From contig JAKSDO010000069.1 of the NCBI GenBank assembly GCA_022360055.1, positions 89,582 through 153,581 of the forward strand: DNA of 64,000 bases, read 5' to 3'. This DNA is from Cytophagales bacterium. Lineage in GTDB: Bacteria; Bacteroidota; Bacteroidia; Cytophagales; Cyclobacteriaceae. This document shows, one piece after another, positions 56,748 through 64,000 of the stretch. A program made the translations under genes and the position numbers. Position 1 is the stretch's first letter. The number at the start of each line of letters is the position of its first letter. The notes beneath the pieces are model-generated. The model was not told the DNA's origin. It searched no databases and was given only the letters and a program-made list of their open reading frames with translations.

Positions 56748-56831
56748 ATGAAACCGGTAGGACCGGAGCAAACTCAGGATACACGCGAGCATGATTGTAT
56801 TTCTCTGTGTGTCAGCAAACTAAAAAAATAA
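56748..56831 (+). repeat. Repeated leader module with short ORF, copy A (upstream of SDR gene)
   Basis: An 84-nt module encodes a 27-residue ORF (MKPVGPEQTQDTREHDCI, then SLCVSKLKK, stop). Its stop is 5 nt before the SDR start codon. The module begins ATGAAACCGGTAGGACCGG, which folds as CCGGT-AGG-ACCGG. Two inverted-orientation copies precede the GH105 gene at 59755-59934. The sequence upstream of the module's ATG is not shared between loci, so the repeat starts exactly at this ATG. Confidence 0.7.
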
Positions 56832-56836
56832 AACCA

Positions 56837-57625
56837 ATGAAAACTAATCTTTTAAACAAAACGGCGATCGTTTGCGGAAGTACTCAGGGTATCGGAAAGG
56901 CTGTAGCAAAAGAGCTTGCTTCTCTGGGCGCCAACGTTACTTTATTTGCGAGGGATCTAAGTGGTATGAGAGCAGTATTGAAAGAGCTGGATATCTCCAA
57001 TAGTCAAAATCACGATTTAATAGCGGCCGATTTTAGATTTCCGGAAGAGGTAAAGGATGTGATCTCGGAATATACCCAAAACAAAAATCCTGTTCACATT
57101 TTGATAAACAATTCAGGAGGACCGGCCCCTGGCCTGGCTATCGAAGCAGATCCCCATGATTTCATCAATGCGTTTTCACAACATTTGATATGTAATCATC
57201 ATATTGTTCAGGCTGTAGTGCCATTGATGAAGAAGGAAAAATATGGTAGAATAATAAACATTATTTCAATATCCGTAAGGACACCTATTCCAAATCTTGG
57301 CGTTTCAAATACCACACGCGGAGCCGTAGCCAGTTGGGCAAAGACATTAAGTGCCGAGCTTGGTCCGTTTGGTATCACTGTAAACAATATTCTCCCCGGA
57401 CTTACGGAAACAAAAAGGCTTGAAAGTCTTATAAAATCGATAGCTGATAAACGAGGAATATCCTATGACAAACAAGTAAAGGAAATGAAGGCGAATATTC
57501 CTGCCAGGCGCTTTGCCGATCCATCTGAGACGGCAGCCCTTGCCGGATTTTTAGCTTCACCGGCCGCCGCATTTATCAGTGGAGAAAGCATCCGTGTCGA
57601 CGGAGGAGCGACACCTTCAATTTAA
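56837..57625 (+). CDS. Atypical SDR-family oxidoreductase lacking the Tyr-x-x-x-Lys motif
   Basis: A 262-residue short-chain dehydrogenase-like protein. ATG 56837 is chosen because the frame upstream runs through the leader module. The cofactor loop is CGSTQGIGKAVA, followed by ILINNSGGPAPG and IINIISISVRTPIPNLGVSNTTRGAVASWAKTLSAELGPFGITVNNILPG. The usual catalytic Tyr-x-x-x-Lys reads S-N-T-T-R-G here, as in an SDR subfamily where the Tyr/Lys pair is replaced. FLASPAAAFISGESIRVDGG at the end is standard. The substrate is unknown; enzymatic function is probable but may not be classical reduction. Its start lies 5 nt after the leader ORF. Confidence 0.85.
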   Translation: MKTNLLNKTAIVCGSTQGIGKAVAKELASLGANVTLFARDLSGMRAVLKELDISNSQNHDLIAADFRFPEEVKDVISEYTQNKNPVHILINNSGGPAPGLAIEADPHDFINAFSQHLICNHHIVQAVVPLMKKEKYGRIINIISISVRTPIPNLGVSNTTRGAVASWAKTLSAELGPFGITVNNILPGLTETKRLESLIKSIADKRGISYDKQVKEMKANIPARRFADPSETAALAGFLASPAAAFISGESIRVDGGATPSI

Positions 57626-57835
57626 TTTACTGATACATAAAAAAAGTTTTGGTTATGCGGGATGTTCCTTCGGAGTTTTTATGGTTATGAGATCCATTCA
57701 CATAGGAATTTAGTATTTCATATGGACTCTTAAAGCATTTAAGATAAGTGGTTGTTTGACAATCACTTACATGTGTTCTTTTAATTTTGGCACAGTCCTT
57801 GATTATTTTCTAACCGAATTTAAAAACAGAGAGTC

Positions 57836-58573
57836 ATGAAAAAGGTTAGAAATATAGGATTGATATTGGGGTTGATTCTCCTGATCAGTTCAACCGGCAA
57901 AGCTCAGTATTATTATACTTCGTTTGGGAATGTTCACGATTGGCGTTTGCCAAAATATATACAGTATTCGATTTACGACAGCTACTATGGTTATGACATA
58001 GCACATGTCCATCGATTTCATAGATATGGTCATCATCATTACAATGTGCTTTTACATAGAAACGGGTGGTTCGTAGAGCTCCGGTTCGATCGTCACGGTC
58101 ATATTTATAAAACAATACGGCACAGACATCATTATCCTTTACTGTCACACAGTTGTACGAATCATTGTGGGTATCATCGGGCGTATTACAAGACATATTA
58201 CCCGAAATATCACAGTCATCATAAAACTGTTTATATAAATACCCATCACCACGGACATCATGAGCACCATAATAATTATTACACAAATATTTATGTTGAA
58301 AAGCAGCATAAGCAGTATAACGGCCATGCCCGCGGTAATCGAAATACGCAAACTGCCCATAATAACAATGTTTATGAGCAACGTCGCAGGACGAGTACGA
58401 CGATTCGAAAACCTCCGGTAAACAAAACCGGAACTTTTCAGCCGACAAGATCGCAAAGCAGTAACAGAAGCCGGTATGAGAGCGGACAGAGGTCAGCCGG
58501 TAGAATAAGTAACAGTGATTCCGATAGAAATCTAATCGTATATAGAAATAAACGCGGTGAGCGAAACCGTTAA
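57836..58573 (+). CDS. Exported histidine- and tyrosine-rich protein
   Basis: A 245-residue protein with a signal peptide (LILGLILLISSTGKAQ). The mature N-terminal about 150 residues are extremely rich in His and Tyr (HVHRFHRYGHHHYN, YHSHHKTVYINTHHHGHHEHHNNYY), and the last about 80 are Arg/Ser/Asn-rich and disordered (RSRYESGQRSAGRISNSDSDRN). The composition suggests metal binding or a structural envelope role, but no family is recognised. A TTTG (57755-57758) and a TAATTTTG (57782-57789) lie upstream with a 23-nt gap, slightly longer than consensus. It is convergent with the GH105 gene across a shared terminator. Confidence 0.7.
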   Translation: MKKVRNIGLILGLILLISSTGKAQYYYTSFGNVHDWRLPKYIQYSIYDSYYGYDIAHVHRFHRYGHHHYNVLLHRNGWFVELRFDRHGHIYKTIRHRHHYPLLSHSCTNHCGYHRAYYKTYYPKYHSHHKTVYINTHHHGHHEHHNNYYTNIYVEKQHKQYNGHARGNRNTQTAHNNNVYEQRRRTSTTIRKPPVNKTGTFQPTRSQSSNRSRYESGQRSAGRISNSDSDRNLIVYRNKRGERNR

Positions 58574-58613
58574 AGATTCCGACTTTTAGAACGTTTTGAT
58601 TTGTGGGTTTGAC

Positions 58614-58645
58614 AAAAAGAGGACGCCGTTTTGGGGTCCTCTTTT
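58614..58645. terminator. Bidirectional terminator
   Basis: AAAAGAGGAC (58615-58624) pairs exactly with GTCCTCTTTT (58636-58645) over an 11-nt loop. A/T tracts on both sides serve the His-rich gene on plus and the GH105 gene on minus. Confidence 0.8.
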
Positions 58646-58659
58646 ACTTTGGTGGTTAT

Positions 58660-59754
58660 CTATTCTTTCAACTTTAGCATTTCGCTTGCGGCGAGCAGAT
58701 ATGATCCTGTTCCGTACACCTCCCAGCTATCTGCGGAGAAATTTCGCTTTGGATCTGCTCCGATGGGTTGTACCCATCCCATTTTACCACTTTTTTGCTG
58801 GCAAGCCATTAATCCCTTGAAGGCTTTTAAAGCAGCCGGTAAATATTCGTCTTTATCGAGTAATCCATTGTTGATTCCCCACAGGAATGCAAAGGTATCG
58901 AAACCGGTTCCACTTACTTCGCCGTGAGGATATGCTTCAGGATCAAGCAAGCTTGATCTCCACATGCCATCTTCCGGTTGAATAGACTTTAGCTTGGCGG
59001 CCATTTTTTTAAACAGATCCTCATAGAAGCTGCGGTTGTCATACTCAGCCGGCATTTTTTGTAGAAGCAATGCCAGACCACCGATTACCCAGCCATTGCC
59101 TCGGCTCCAAAATATTTTTTTTCCGTTGGCCTCTTTCAGGTATTCCTGATCCCCTTTCCATTGGTAGCGCATATCTCTGGCAAAAAGATGCTCTTCTTTG
59201 TCAAAAAGCAAATCATAACACTCTTTGTAAAGCCTGTCATTTGCTTTCAGGTATTTGTCTTCTCCGGAATAAACAGCATAATGCACAAAAACCGGAGGCC
59301 CCATAAATAAGGCATCACACCACCACCAGTAAATCGGCTTGATGTTGTCCTTCCAGTTGTATTCTTCTGTCATTATCCGGTTGAGTACATCAACCGTAGG
59401 TTTTAAGTTTGCTCCTTCAACACCATTTTCTTTCATGTAAATGTATGATTGGCAAATAGCAATATCATCGGCATGATACCAACGGTGACGCGGCATCCAG
59501 TCCAATGATTCTGCCATGGCTTTCAGACCCTTGGCGTAGGCTTTATTTTTCGTGGCTTGATAGGCCTTTGTTACCCCTATGTAATATGCTCCGTTCGTCC
59601 AGTCGTTTAAGTCGTGTTTTGGATTTTTCTGTTGCCATTTGTAAGCTTTCAGCATAGATTTCCTGATTGCCTTATCGGATGGTTTTTGCGCAAAAACCGG
59701 TTCGGATATCCCGGTAAGGAATAACAATAGTATTGGAAATATGATTCTTTTCAT
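58660..59754 (-). CDS. Exported GH105 (rhamnogalacturonyl hydrolase-like) enzyme
   Basis: A 364-residue (alpha/alpha)6 protein with a signal peptide ending EPVFAQ. Family blocks are WTNGAYYIGVTKAYQAT, HRWYHADDIAICQSYI with the catalytic Asp region, YWWWCDALFMGPPVF and IFWSRGNGWVIGGLALLLQ, a close match to the WARGNGW motif of GH105/GH88. GH105 enzymes remove unsaturated glucuronyl or galacturonyl residues left by polysaccharide lyases. ATG 59754 follows directly on two tandem copies of the leader module. With the SDR, fucosidase and oxidoreductases it suggests acidic-sugar breakdown in this region. Confidence 0.9.
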   Translation of the reverse strand: MKRIIFPILLLFLTGISEPVFAQKPSDKAIRKSMLKAYKWQQKNPKHDLNDWTNGAYYIGVTKAYQATKNKAYAKGLKAMAESLDWMPRHRWYHADDIAICQSYIYMKENGVEGANLKPTVDVLNRIMTEEYNWKDNIKPIYWWWCDALFMGPPVFVHYAVYSGEDKYLKANDRLYKECYDLLFDKEEHLFARDMRYQWKGDQEYLKEANGKKIFWSRGNGWVIGGLALLLQKMPAEYDNRSFYEDLFKKMAAKLKSIQPEDGMWRSSLLDPEAYPHGEVSGTGFDTFAFLWGINNGLLDKDEYLPAALKAFKGLMACQQKSGKMGWVQPIGADPKRNFSADSWEVYGTGSYLLAASEMLKLKE

Positions 59755-59934
59755 GTGTTTATATTTTTATAGTTTGTTGATCCCCAATGAAGTATAATCA
59801 TGCTCGCGTGTGTCCTGAAATTGCTCCGGTCACACCGGTTTCATGTGTTTATATTTTTATAGTTTGTTGATCCCCAATGAAGTATAGTCATGCTCGCGTG
59901 TGTCCTGAATCTGCTCCGGTCCTACCGGTTTCAT
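59755..59934 (-). repeat. Repeated leader module, tandem copies B and C (upstream of GH105 gene)
   Basis: Two about 90-bp direct copies lie on the minus strand. Copy C (59845-59934) encodes a 25-residue ORF beginning MKPVGPEQIQDTREHDYTS (59934 to 59857). Copy B (59755-59844) carries a TGA after MKPV and so cannot encode it. Both share CCGGT-NNN-ACCGG (loop AGG in C, GTG in B; AGG also in copy A), so the stem is kept while the loop changes. Copy B ends exactly at the GH105 ATG. Confidence 0.75.
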
Positions 59935-60496
59935 TTTTGTATGTGAATTTAGTTTTTAATAATCCCGAATTGAGTTAAAACAACAAGAATTGACCGGTGC
60001 GCGAAATATTACTTTGCAAGCAATGAAATTAATATTGTATTCTACATCATTAACGGTGGCAGTCCCCGCACTTAAAAGCAATTTTTTGGTGCGCACATCG
60101 TCAAAAAATCGGATTCAAAATTAATCCATAAATCCAAATTGCTTTGGTGAAATACGTTCATTTTCAGGTACTATTAGCTTTACAGCGTCTTTTGGGGCTG
60201 TTGCTCGTCTATATTCCAGCATATGGTGGACCTCTTTATTTTGATCAGCGTCCTTTTCAAGTGGGCGATCGGGCTGAAGATACCTCTTACTGCCGGGAAT
60301 AATCATGCTTCGGTTCTGGTTTTGGAAAGGGCAATAGGGTAATTAGGACGAGGTGCCGGGCTCAACCTCATGCCAAACTTTTATTCCGGACCATTCTTGC
60401 CGGGAGATGATAATTAGGAAATTAATATTTCGCCAGACCCGAAATGATTTAGTATTTTTATCAGATATTTTTTACTTGAAAAACCATTTTACAAAC
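59935..60496. other. Intergenic region between leader repeats and fucosidase gene
   Basis: The stretch is AT-rich near 59935-60120. A 61-codon minus-strand frame (60121-60306, from MIIPGSKRYLQPDRPLEKDA to FGFMD) has no recognised domain and may be a remnant or chance. No clear promoter for the fucosidase gene was found. Confidence 0.35.
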
Positions 60497-61864
60497 ATGA
60501 GAAAAGTAGTGATGCTAATTGTCGTAGGACTGTGTGCACAGTTTGCAATTGCACAAAAGAGGATCTGGAATGAAACCGAAACAGAAAAAGAGAAGCGGCT
60601 GGAATGGTGGCTCAACGACCGCTTTGGAATGTTTATTCATTGGGGCACATATGCCTTGGCGGGAAGGCACGAATGGGTGAAAAAAAGAGAGCGCATTCCG
60701 GACGATGCGTATCGGAAATACTTCGATAATTTCAATCCCGATCTATACGATCCCGTCGAATGGGCAAAAATGGCCAAAGCAGCGGGAATGAAGTATGCTG
60801 TGATCACATCTAAACACCATGAAGGATTTACACTTTTCGATTCCAAGTTTACGGATTACAAGGCCACTAATACGCCATATGGTAAAGACCTTCTCAAAAT
60901 GTGGGTCGATGCTTTTCGAGCCGAAGGATTGAAAATCGGATTTTATTATTCTTTGATCGATTGGCACCATCCGGAATATACCATTGACCGGGTACATCCT
61001 CAAAGTGCCAATACACAGGAAGAATACGATGCACTCAACAAGGATCGTGACATGAGTATCTACCGCGAATATCTTGAAAACCAGGTTCGTGAGATTCTTA
61101 CCAACTACGGAAAAGTTGACATTTTGTGGCTCGATTATTCCTTCCCGGGCAAATTCGGAAAGGGTCGGGATGATTGGGGATCCGTAGAATTGATGAAGAT
61201 GGTTCGTGAGCTTCAGCCTGAAATCATTGTCAATGATCGCGCGGATCTTAAAGACTATCAGGGAGGATGGGATTTTACTACTCCTGAACAATTTAAAGTA
61301 CCGGAATGGCCCACCTACGAGGGAAAGAAAATACCATGGGAAACCTGCCAGACTTTTTCCGGATCCTGGGGTTATTATCGCGATGAGCATACCTGGAAAG
61401 ACACCAAGCAATTGTTGGTACTGCTTATTGAGTCTGTAAGCAAGGGAGGTAATCTACTTCTAAATGTCGGCCCTACCGGAAGAGGGAAGATCGATTATCG
61501 AGCTGAGTATGCCCTGAGTTCGATGGGAGCATGGATGAAATACAACAGTCCTTCAATTTACGGCTGCAGCCAGGCCCCGGAATCATTTGAAGTACCTGAT
61601 CATAGTCTGCTGACGTACAATCCAAAAACAAACCGGTTATACATTCATTTGCTGGATTATCCATTGCAAAATTTCACACTGAAAGGATACAAAGGGAAAG
61701 TAAAGTACGCACAATTTCTCCACGATGCTTCGGAGATCCGGATTACTGCGCCTCACGGTCATTGGGTCAAGCAAGAGCTTTCCGAAAATGATATTAACTT
61801 AAGACTCCCGGTAAGCAAACCACCGGTAGAGATACCGGTCATTGAGCTGGTGTTGGAGGATTGA
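60497..61864 (+). CDS. Exported alpha-L-fucosidase (GH29)
   Basis: A 455-residue GH29 enzyme. ATG 60497 gives a signal peptide (MRKVVMLIVVGLCAQFAIAQ); an upstream GTG at 60353 lacks one. The family start is LNDRFGMFIHWGTYALAG, followed by TSKHHEGFTLFDSKFTDYKA and the catalytic nucleophile Asp213 in VDILWLDYSFPGKFG. The C-terminal domain is beta-rich. It releases alpha-L-fucose, probably in the periplasm. A GC-rich hairpin lies downstream (61939-61962). Confidence 0.93.
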   Translation: MRKVVMLIVVGLCAQFAIAQKRIWNETETEKEKRLEWWLNDRFGMFIHWGTYALAGRHEWVKKRERIPDDAYRKYFDNFNPDLYDPVEWAKMAKAAGMKYAVITSKHHEGFTLFDSKFTDYKATNTPYGKDLLKMWVDAFRAEGLKIGFYYSLIDWHHPEYTIDRVHPQSANTQEEYDALNKDRDMSIYREYLENQVREILTNYGKVDILWLDYSFPGKFGKGRDDWGSVELMKMVRELQPEIIVNDRADLKDYQGGWDFTTPEQFKVPEWPTYEGKKIPWETCQTFSGSWGYYRDEHTWKDTKQLLVLLIESVSKGGNLLLNVGPTGRGKIDYRAEYALSSMGAWMKYNSPSIYGCSQAPESFEVPDHSLLTYNPKTNRLYIHLLDYPLQNFTLKGYKGKVKYAQFLHDASEIRITAPHGHWVKQELSENDINLRLPVSKPPVEIPVIELVLED

Positions 61865-61938
61865 TTTCGTCGTTGTGAGACTGTTGTGCGCTGGCGATCG
61901 TTAAGCTGTCGCTGTGATCGATAAATGGTTTTGTCGCC

Positions 61939-61962
61939 CCCTCCGGTCCATCGGCCGGAGGG
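61939..61962 (+). terminator. GC-rich hairpin downstream of fucosidase gene
   Basis: CCCTCCGG pairs with CCGGAGGG over an 8-nt loop. There is no immediate T-run, though a T7 tract occurs at 61988-61994. It is a possible terminator. Confidence 0.45.
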
Positions 61963-62007
61963 TTCGTAATAACAATTATTAAAGCTGTTTTTTTAAAATC
62001 TGTTTGA

Positions 62008-62415
62008 ATGAGACTGTTATTTTCATTAATTCTTGTTATCCTAATAACCTCATCCTGCAATCAGCCTGGGTGCTACAGCAATTCAAATGAGATTTTGAAT
62101 GATAAGGACAAAAATTCGTGGGCTTACCAGCATGAATTGATGCGGCTTATCGAGGAAAATCCATCCGACGTAACATACTATTTTGAAAGGCGCGCTGAAA
62201 TCAACGGTGAAAGCTTTATTGTTATGAATTGCTATGGTCCGGATTTTTGCGGTGAGCTCAAAACTAAATTTGTTCACAAAAATTTGGAATCCATCAAACT
62301 TCAAAACCAAGGGTGGAAAGGAGCAAAGCTAATAGGCGTAGAGTTTAAAAGGGTAAAGCTTGACAGTGGTCACGAAGTTTTTGCCTTTGAGAAACTCACA
62401 AGGATTAGCGATTAG
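62008..62415 (+). CDS. Small hypothetical lipoprotein
   Basis: A 135-residue protein with a lipoprotein leader (LLFSLILVILITSSC; lipobox TSSC, Cys17). The mature part contains two more Cys pairs (CYSN; MNCYGPDFCGEL) that could form disulfides. It has a compact alpha/beta-looking pattern with FERRAEINGESFIVMNCYG near the centre. No recognised domain. The isolated gene lies between the fucosidase and two oxidoreductases. Confidence 0.65.
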   Translation: MRLLFSLILVILITSSCNQPGCYSNSNEILNDKDKNSWAYQHELMRLIEENPSDVTYYFERRAEINGESFIVMNCYGPDFCGELKTKFVHKNLESIKLQNQGWKGAKLIGVEFKRVKLDSGHEVFAFEKLTRISD

Positions 62416-62541
62416 AAAAATACAGTATGCCTTTGTTCCTTTGCAATATCGCTTCCTTTCATAATTTGAAAATCTTAACTTATCGGGCTAAATTAAATCG
62501 AACGCTCATTTCAAGAAATCTTTATAAATCACTTTTGAAAC

Positions 62542-63591
62542 ATGAAGGATACGTACAATCGTCGTGGTTTCATTAAAGCCACAGCTTCCGCCGGCCTTGG
62601 TTTCAGCATAATAAACAACAACTCACTTTGGGCCAAAGATCACTCAAGCGAAAAGAAAAAAATTGGAATGATCGGTCTGGACACTTCGCATTGCGTAGCA
62701 TTCACCAAAGAGTTTAACGCTTCGGATCCGGACCCGGAATTAGGAGGATACAGAGTTGCGGCAGCATATCCAAGGGGAAGCTATGAGATCGAATCAAGCT
62801 ATAGCAGGATACCGAAGTACACCAAAGAGATGGAGGAGTTGGGAGTTGAAATTGTAGACTCCATCCCGGCATTGCTCGATATGGTCGATGTAGTGCTTTT
62901 GGAGACCAACGATGGCCGTTTGCACCTGGAGCAGGCCATACCGGTATTGGAAGCTGGTAAAACCATGTTTATTGACAAACCCATGACCGCCTCTCTGCGT
63001 GACGCAATCATAATATTTGAAAAAGCAAAACTGCAAAATGTCCCGGTATTCTCTTCTTCATCCCTCAGATATGTGGAGCATGCTCAGTCTGTATCAAAAG
63101 GTGAAATTGGACGGGTCGTTGGCGCCTCCACCTATAGCCCGTGTAAGCTCGAATCTACCCATCCCGATCTTTTCTGGTACGGAATACATGGCGTAGAATT
63201 GTTGTATACGGTTATGGGTACAGGCTGCAAAAGTGTGTCTCGTATTCACAATGGCGGGACAGATGTAGTTGTCGGAGTTTGGAACGATGATCGTATCGGG
63301 ACATTCCGTGGAACACGGACCGGTAAAGGAGGCTATGGAGGAACCGCTTTTGGAGAACATGGAATTATGGCTTTAGGTCCGTATCAGGGATACAAACCCT
63401 TACTCCTGGAAATAGCTAAATTTTTTCAGACCGGAATCTCCCCGATAAAACAGCGTGAGACTCTGGAAATATTGGCATTTATGGAGGCGGCAGATGCGAG
63501 TAAAAAATTGAAAGGAAGTTCCGTATCATTGGATGTTATATGGGATTTGTCCAAAAAAGAAGCGAATCAGTATTTAATGAAACAGCACTAA
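62542..63591 (+). CDS. Tat-exported Gfo/Idh/MocA-family oxidoreductase
   Basis: A 349-residue protein with a twin-arginine leader (YNRRGFIKATASAGLGFSI), so it is folded with cofactor before export. The Rossmann start is IGMIGLDTSHCVAFTKEF, an unusual GLDTSH variant of GxGxxG. The catalytic-lysine motif is FIDKPMTASLRDAI and the C-terminal domain is present to a normal end. Members oxidise or epimerise sugars with NAD(P), and secreted copies act in 3-keto-sugar or hexuronate pathways. It starts a probable operon with the next, incomplete oxidoreductase (4-bp gap). Confidence 0.85.
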   Translation: MKDTYNRRGFIKATASAGLGFSIINNNSLWAKDHSSEKKKIGMIGLDTSHCVAFTKEFNASDPDPELGGYRVAAAYPRGSYEIESSYSRIPKYTKEMEELGVEIVDSIPALLDMVDVVLLETNDGRLHLEQAIPVLEAGKTMFIDKPMTASLRDAIIIFEKAKLQNVPVFSSSSLRYVEHAQSVSKGEIGRVVGASTYSPCKLESTHPDLFWYGIHGVELLYTVMGTGCKSVSRIHNGGTDVVVGVWNDDRIGTFRGTRTGKGGYGGTAFGEHGIMALGPYQGYKPLLLEIAKFFQTGISPIKQRETLEILAFMEAADASKKLKGSSVSLDVIWDLSKKEANQYLMKQH

Positions 63592-63595
63592 AATC

Positions 63596-64000
63596 ATGGA
63601 AAAATCGAGAAGAGCCTTTATTAAAAAATCCTTGGAAAGTACAGCCGCCCTATCTGTTGGCGGTGTATTGCCGGCTTTTAGCGCCCGGAGCTACTCGAAC
63701 ATTTTAAATGCGAATGGTACCATAATTGTTTCTGTGATGGGTGTCAACTCCAGGGGAACTTCATTGGCCAAAAATTTTGCGAGACAGAAAAATTGTGAGG
63801 TGGCTCATATCTGTGATGTCGATGCCAGAGCGATTGCAAAATGTACCGAAGCTGTTAGGGATAGGCAAGCCAGGAAACCGGTTGGATATGTCGATATTCG
63901 CAAATCTTTGGAAAGTAAGGATGTAGATGCGTTGGTAATTGCAGCTCCCGATCATTGGCATGCCCCGGCAACACTGATGGCTTTACAGGCCGGAAAACAC
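63596..64000 (+). CDS. Gfo/Idh/MocA-family oxidoreductase, 3' end cut by the window
   Basis: The frame opens with ATG 63596, 4 bp after the preceding gene's stop, and runs off the window after 135 codons. A twin-arginine leader (KSRRAFIKKSLESTAALSVGG) is present. The Rossmann portion follows (IIVSVMGVNSRGTSLAKNFARQ, EVAHICDVDARAI), then VDALVIAAPDHWHAPATLMALQAGKH, the family block that precedes the EKP lysine motif. It is the same type as the truncated 5083-5574 gene (which reads ATSDHWHKK). The remainder lies outside the window. Confidence 0.85.
   Translation, partial: MEKSRRAFIKKSLESTAALSVGGVLPAFSARSYSNILNANGTIIVSVMGVNSRGTSLAKNFARQKNCEVAHICDVDARAIAKCTEAVRDRQARKPVGYVDIRKSLESKDVDALVIAAPDHWHAPATLMALQAGKH

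Noticed and set aside
60121..60306. 61-codon minus-strand frame as a gene
   Set aside because: No recognised domain, promoter or conserved context. It is recorded only in the intergenic description.

Overview
The window comes from a Bacteroidota chromosome, probably a marine or otherwise polysaccharide-degrading member. The evidence is a SusC/SusD pair with its own ECF sigma factor and FecR-type anti-sigma factor, five clustered sulfatases with GH127, GH105 and GH29 enzymes, promoters of the Bacteroidota type (TTTG, 19-21 nt, TAnnTTTG), and an mreBCD-mrdA-rodA cluster preceded by purN-purH. I cannot name a genus from the sequence alone. Most genes are on the + strand.

Layout. 0-5 kb: a truncated methyltransferase, an Ig-like lipoprotein and a TPR protein. 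The gap between the last two has clustered DnaA boxes, an almost pure A+T block and a change of GC-skew sign, so it is a good candidate for the replication origin. 5-15 kb: small-molecule and sugar metabolism (an oxidoreductase remnant, PIG-L deacetylase, creatininase, acyl-ACP thioesterase, aldo/keto reductase, DlgD-type dehydrogenase), two tRNAs (Gly, Thr), a DUF1080 protein, a divergent pair of HTH genes and an exported PCM. 15-35 kb: a polysaccharide utilization locus in the order sigma, anti-sigma, SusC, SusD, GH127, five sulfatases, GH127-like. Its target is probably a sulfated, arabinose-containing polysaccharide. 35-52 kb: a WG-repeat protein and housekeeping genes (DUF2520 protein, UbiA prenyltransferase, purN, purH, mreBCD, PBP2, RodA, thymidine kinase, RecO, and atpD-atpC on the minus strand), ending at tRNA-Asn.

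52-56.7 kb is an accessory island after tRNA-Asn. It holds an unrecognised two-gene unit with a textbook promoter, then short units carrying VapBC-like and HigBA-like toxin-antitoxin pairs and two broken genes. The units are separated by attC-like imperfect hairpins that end in GTT cores, and one unit has termini that match exactly as an integron cassette would. No integrase is in the window.

56.7-64 kb is a second sugar region: an atypical SDR, a histidine-rich exported protein, GH105, GH29 fucosidase and two Tat-type Gfo/Idh/MocA oxidoreductases. A ~85-90 bp leader module with a short ORF and a CCGGT-NNN-ACCGG hairpin lies directly before the start codons of both the SDR and the GH105 gene. 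It is tandemly duplicated at GH105. This repeated leader and the putative origin are the most unusual signals here.
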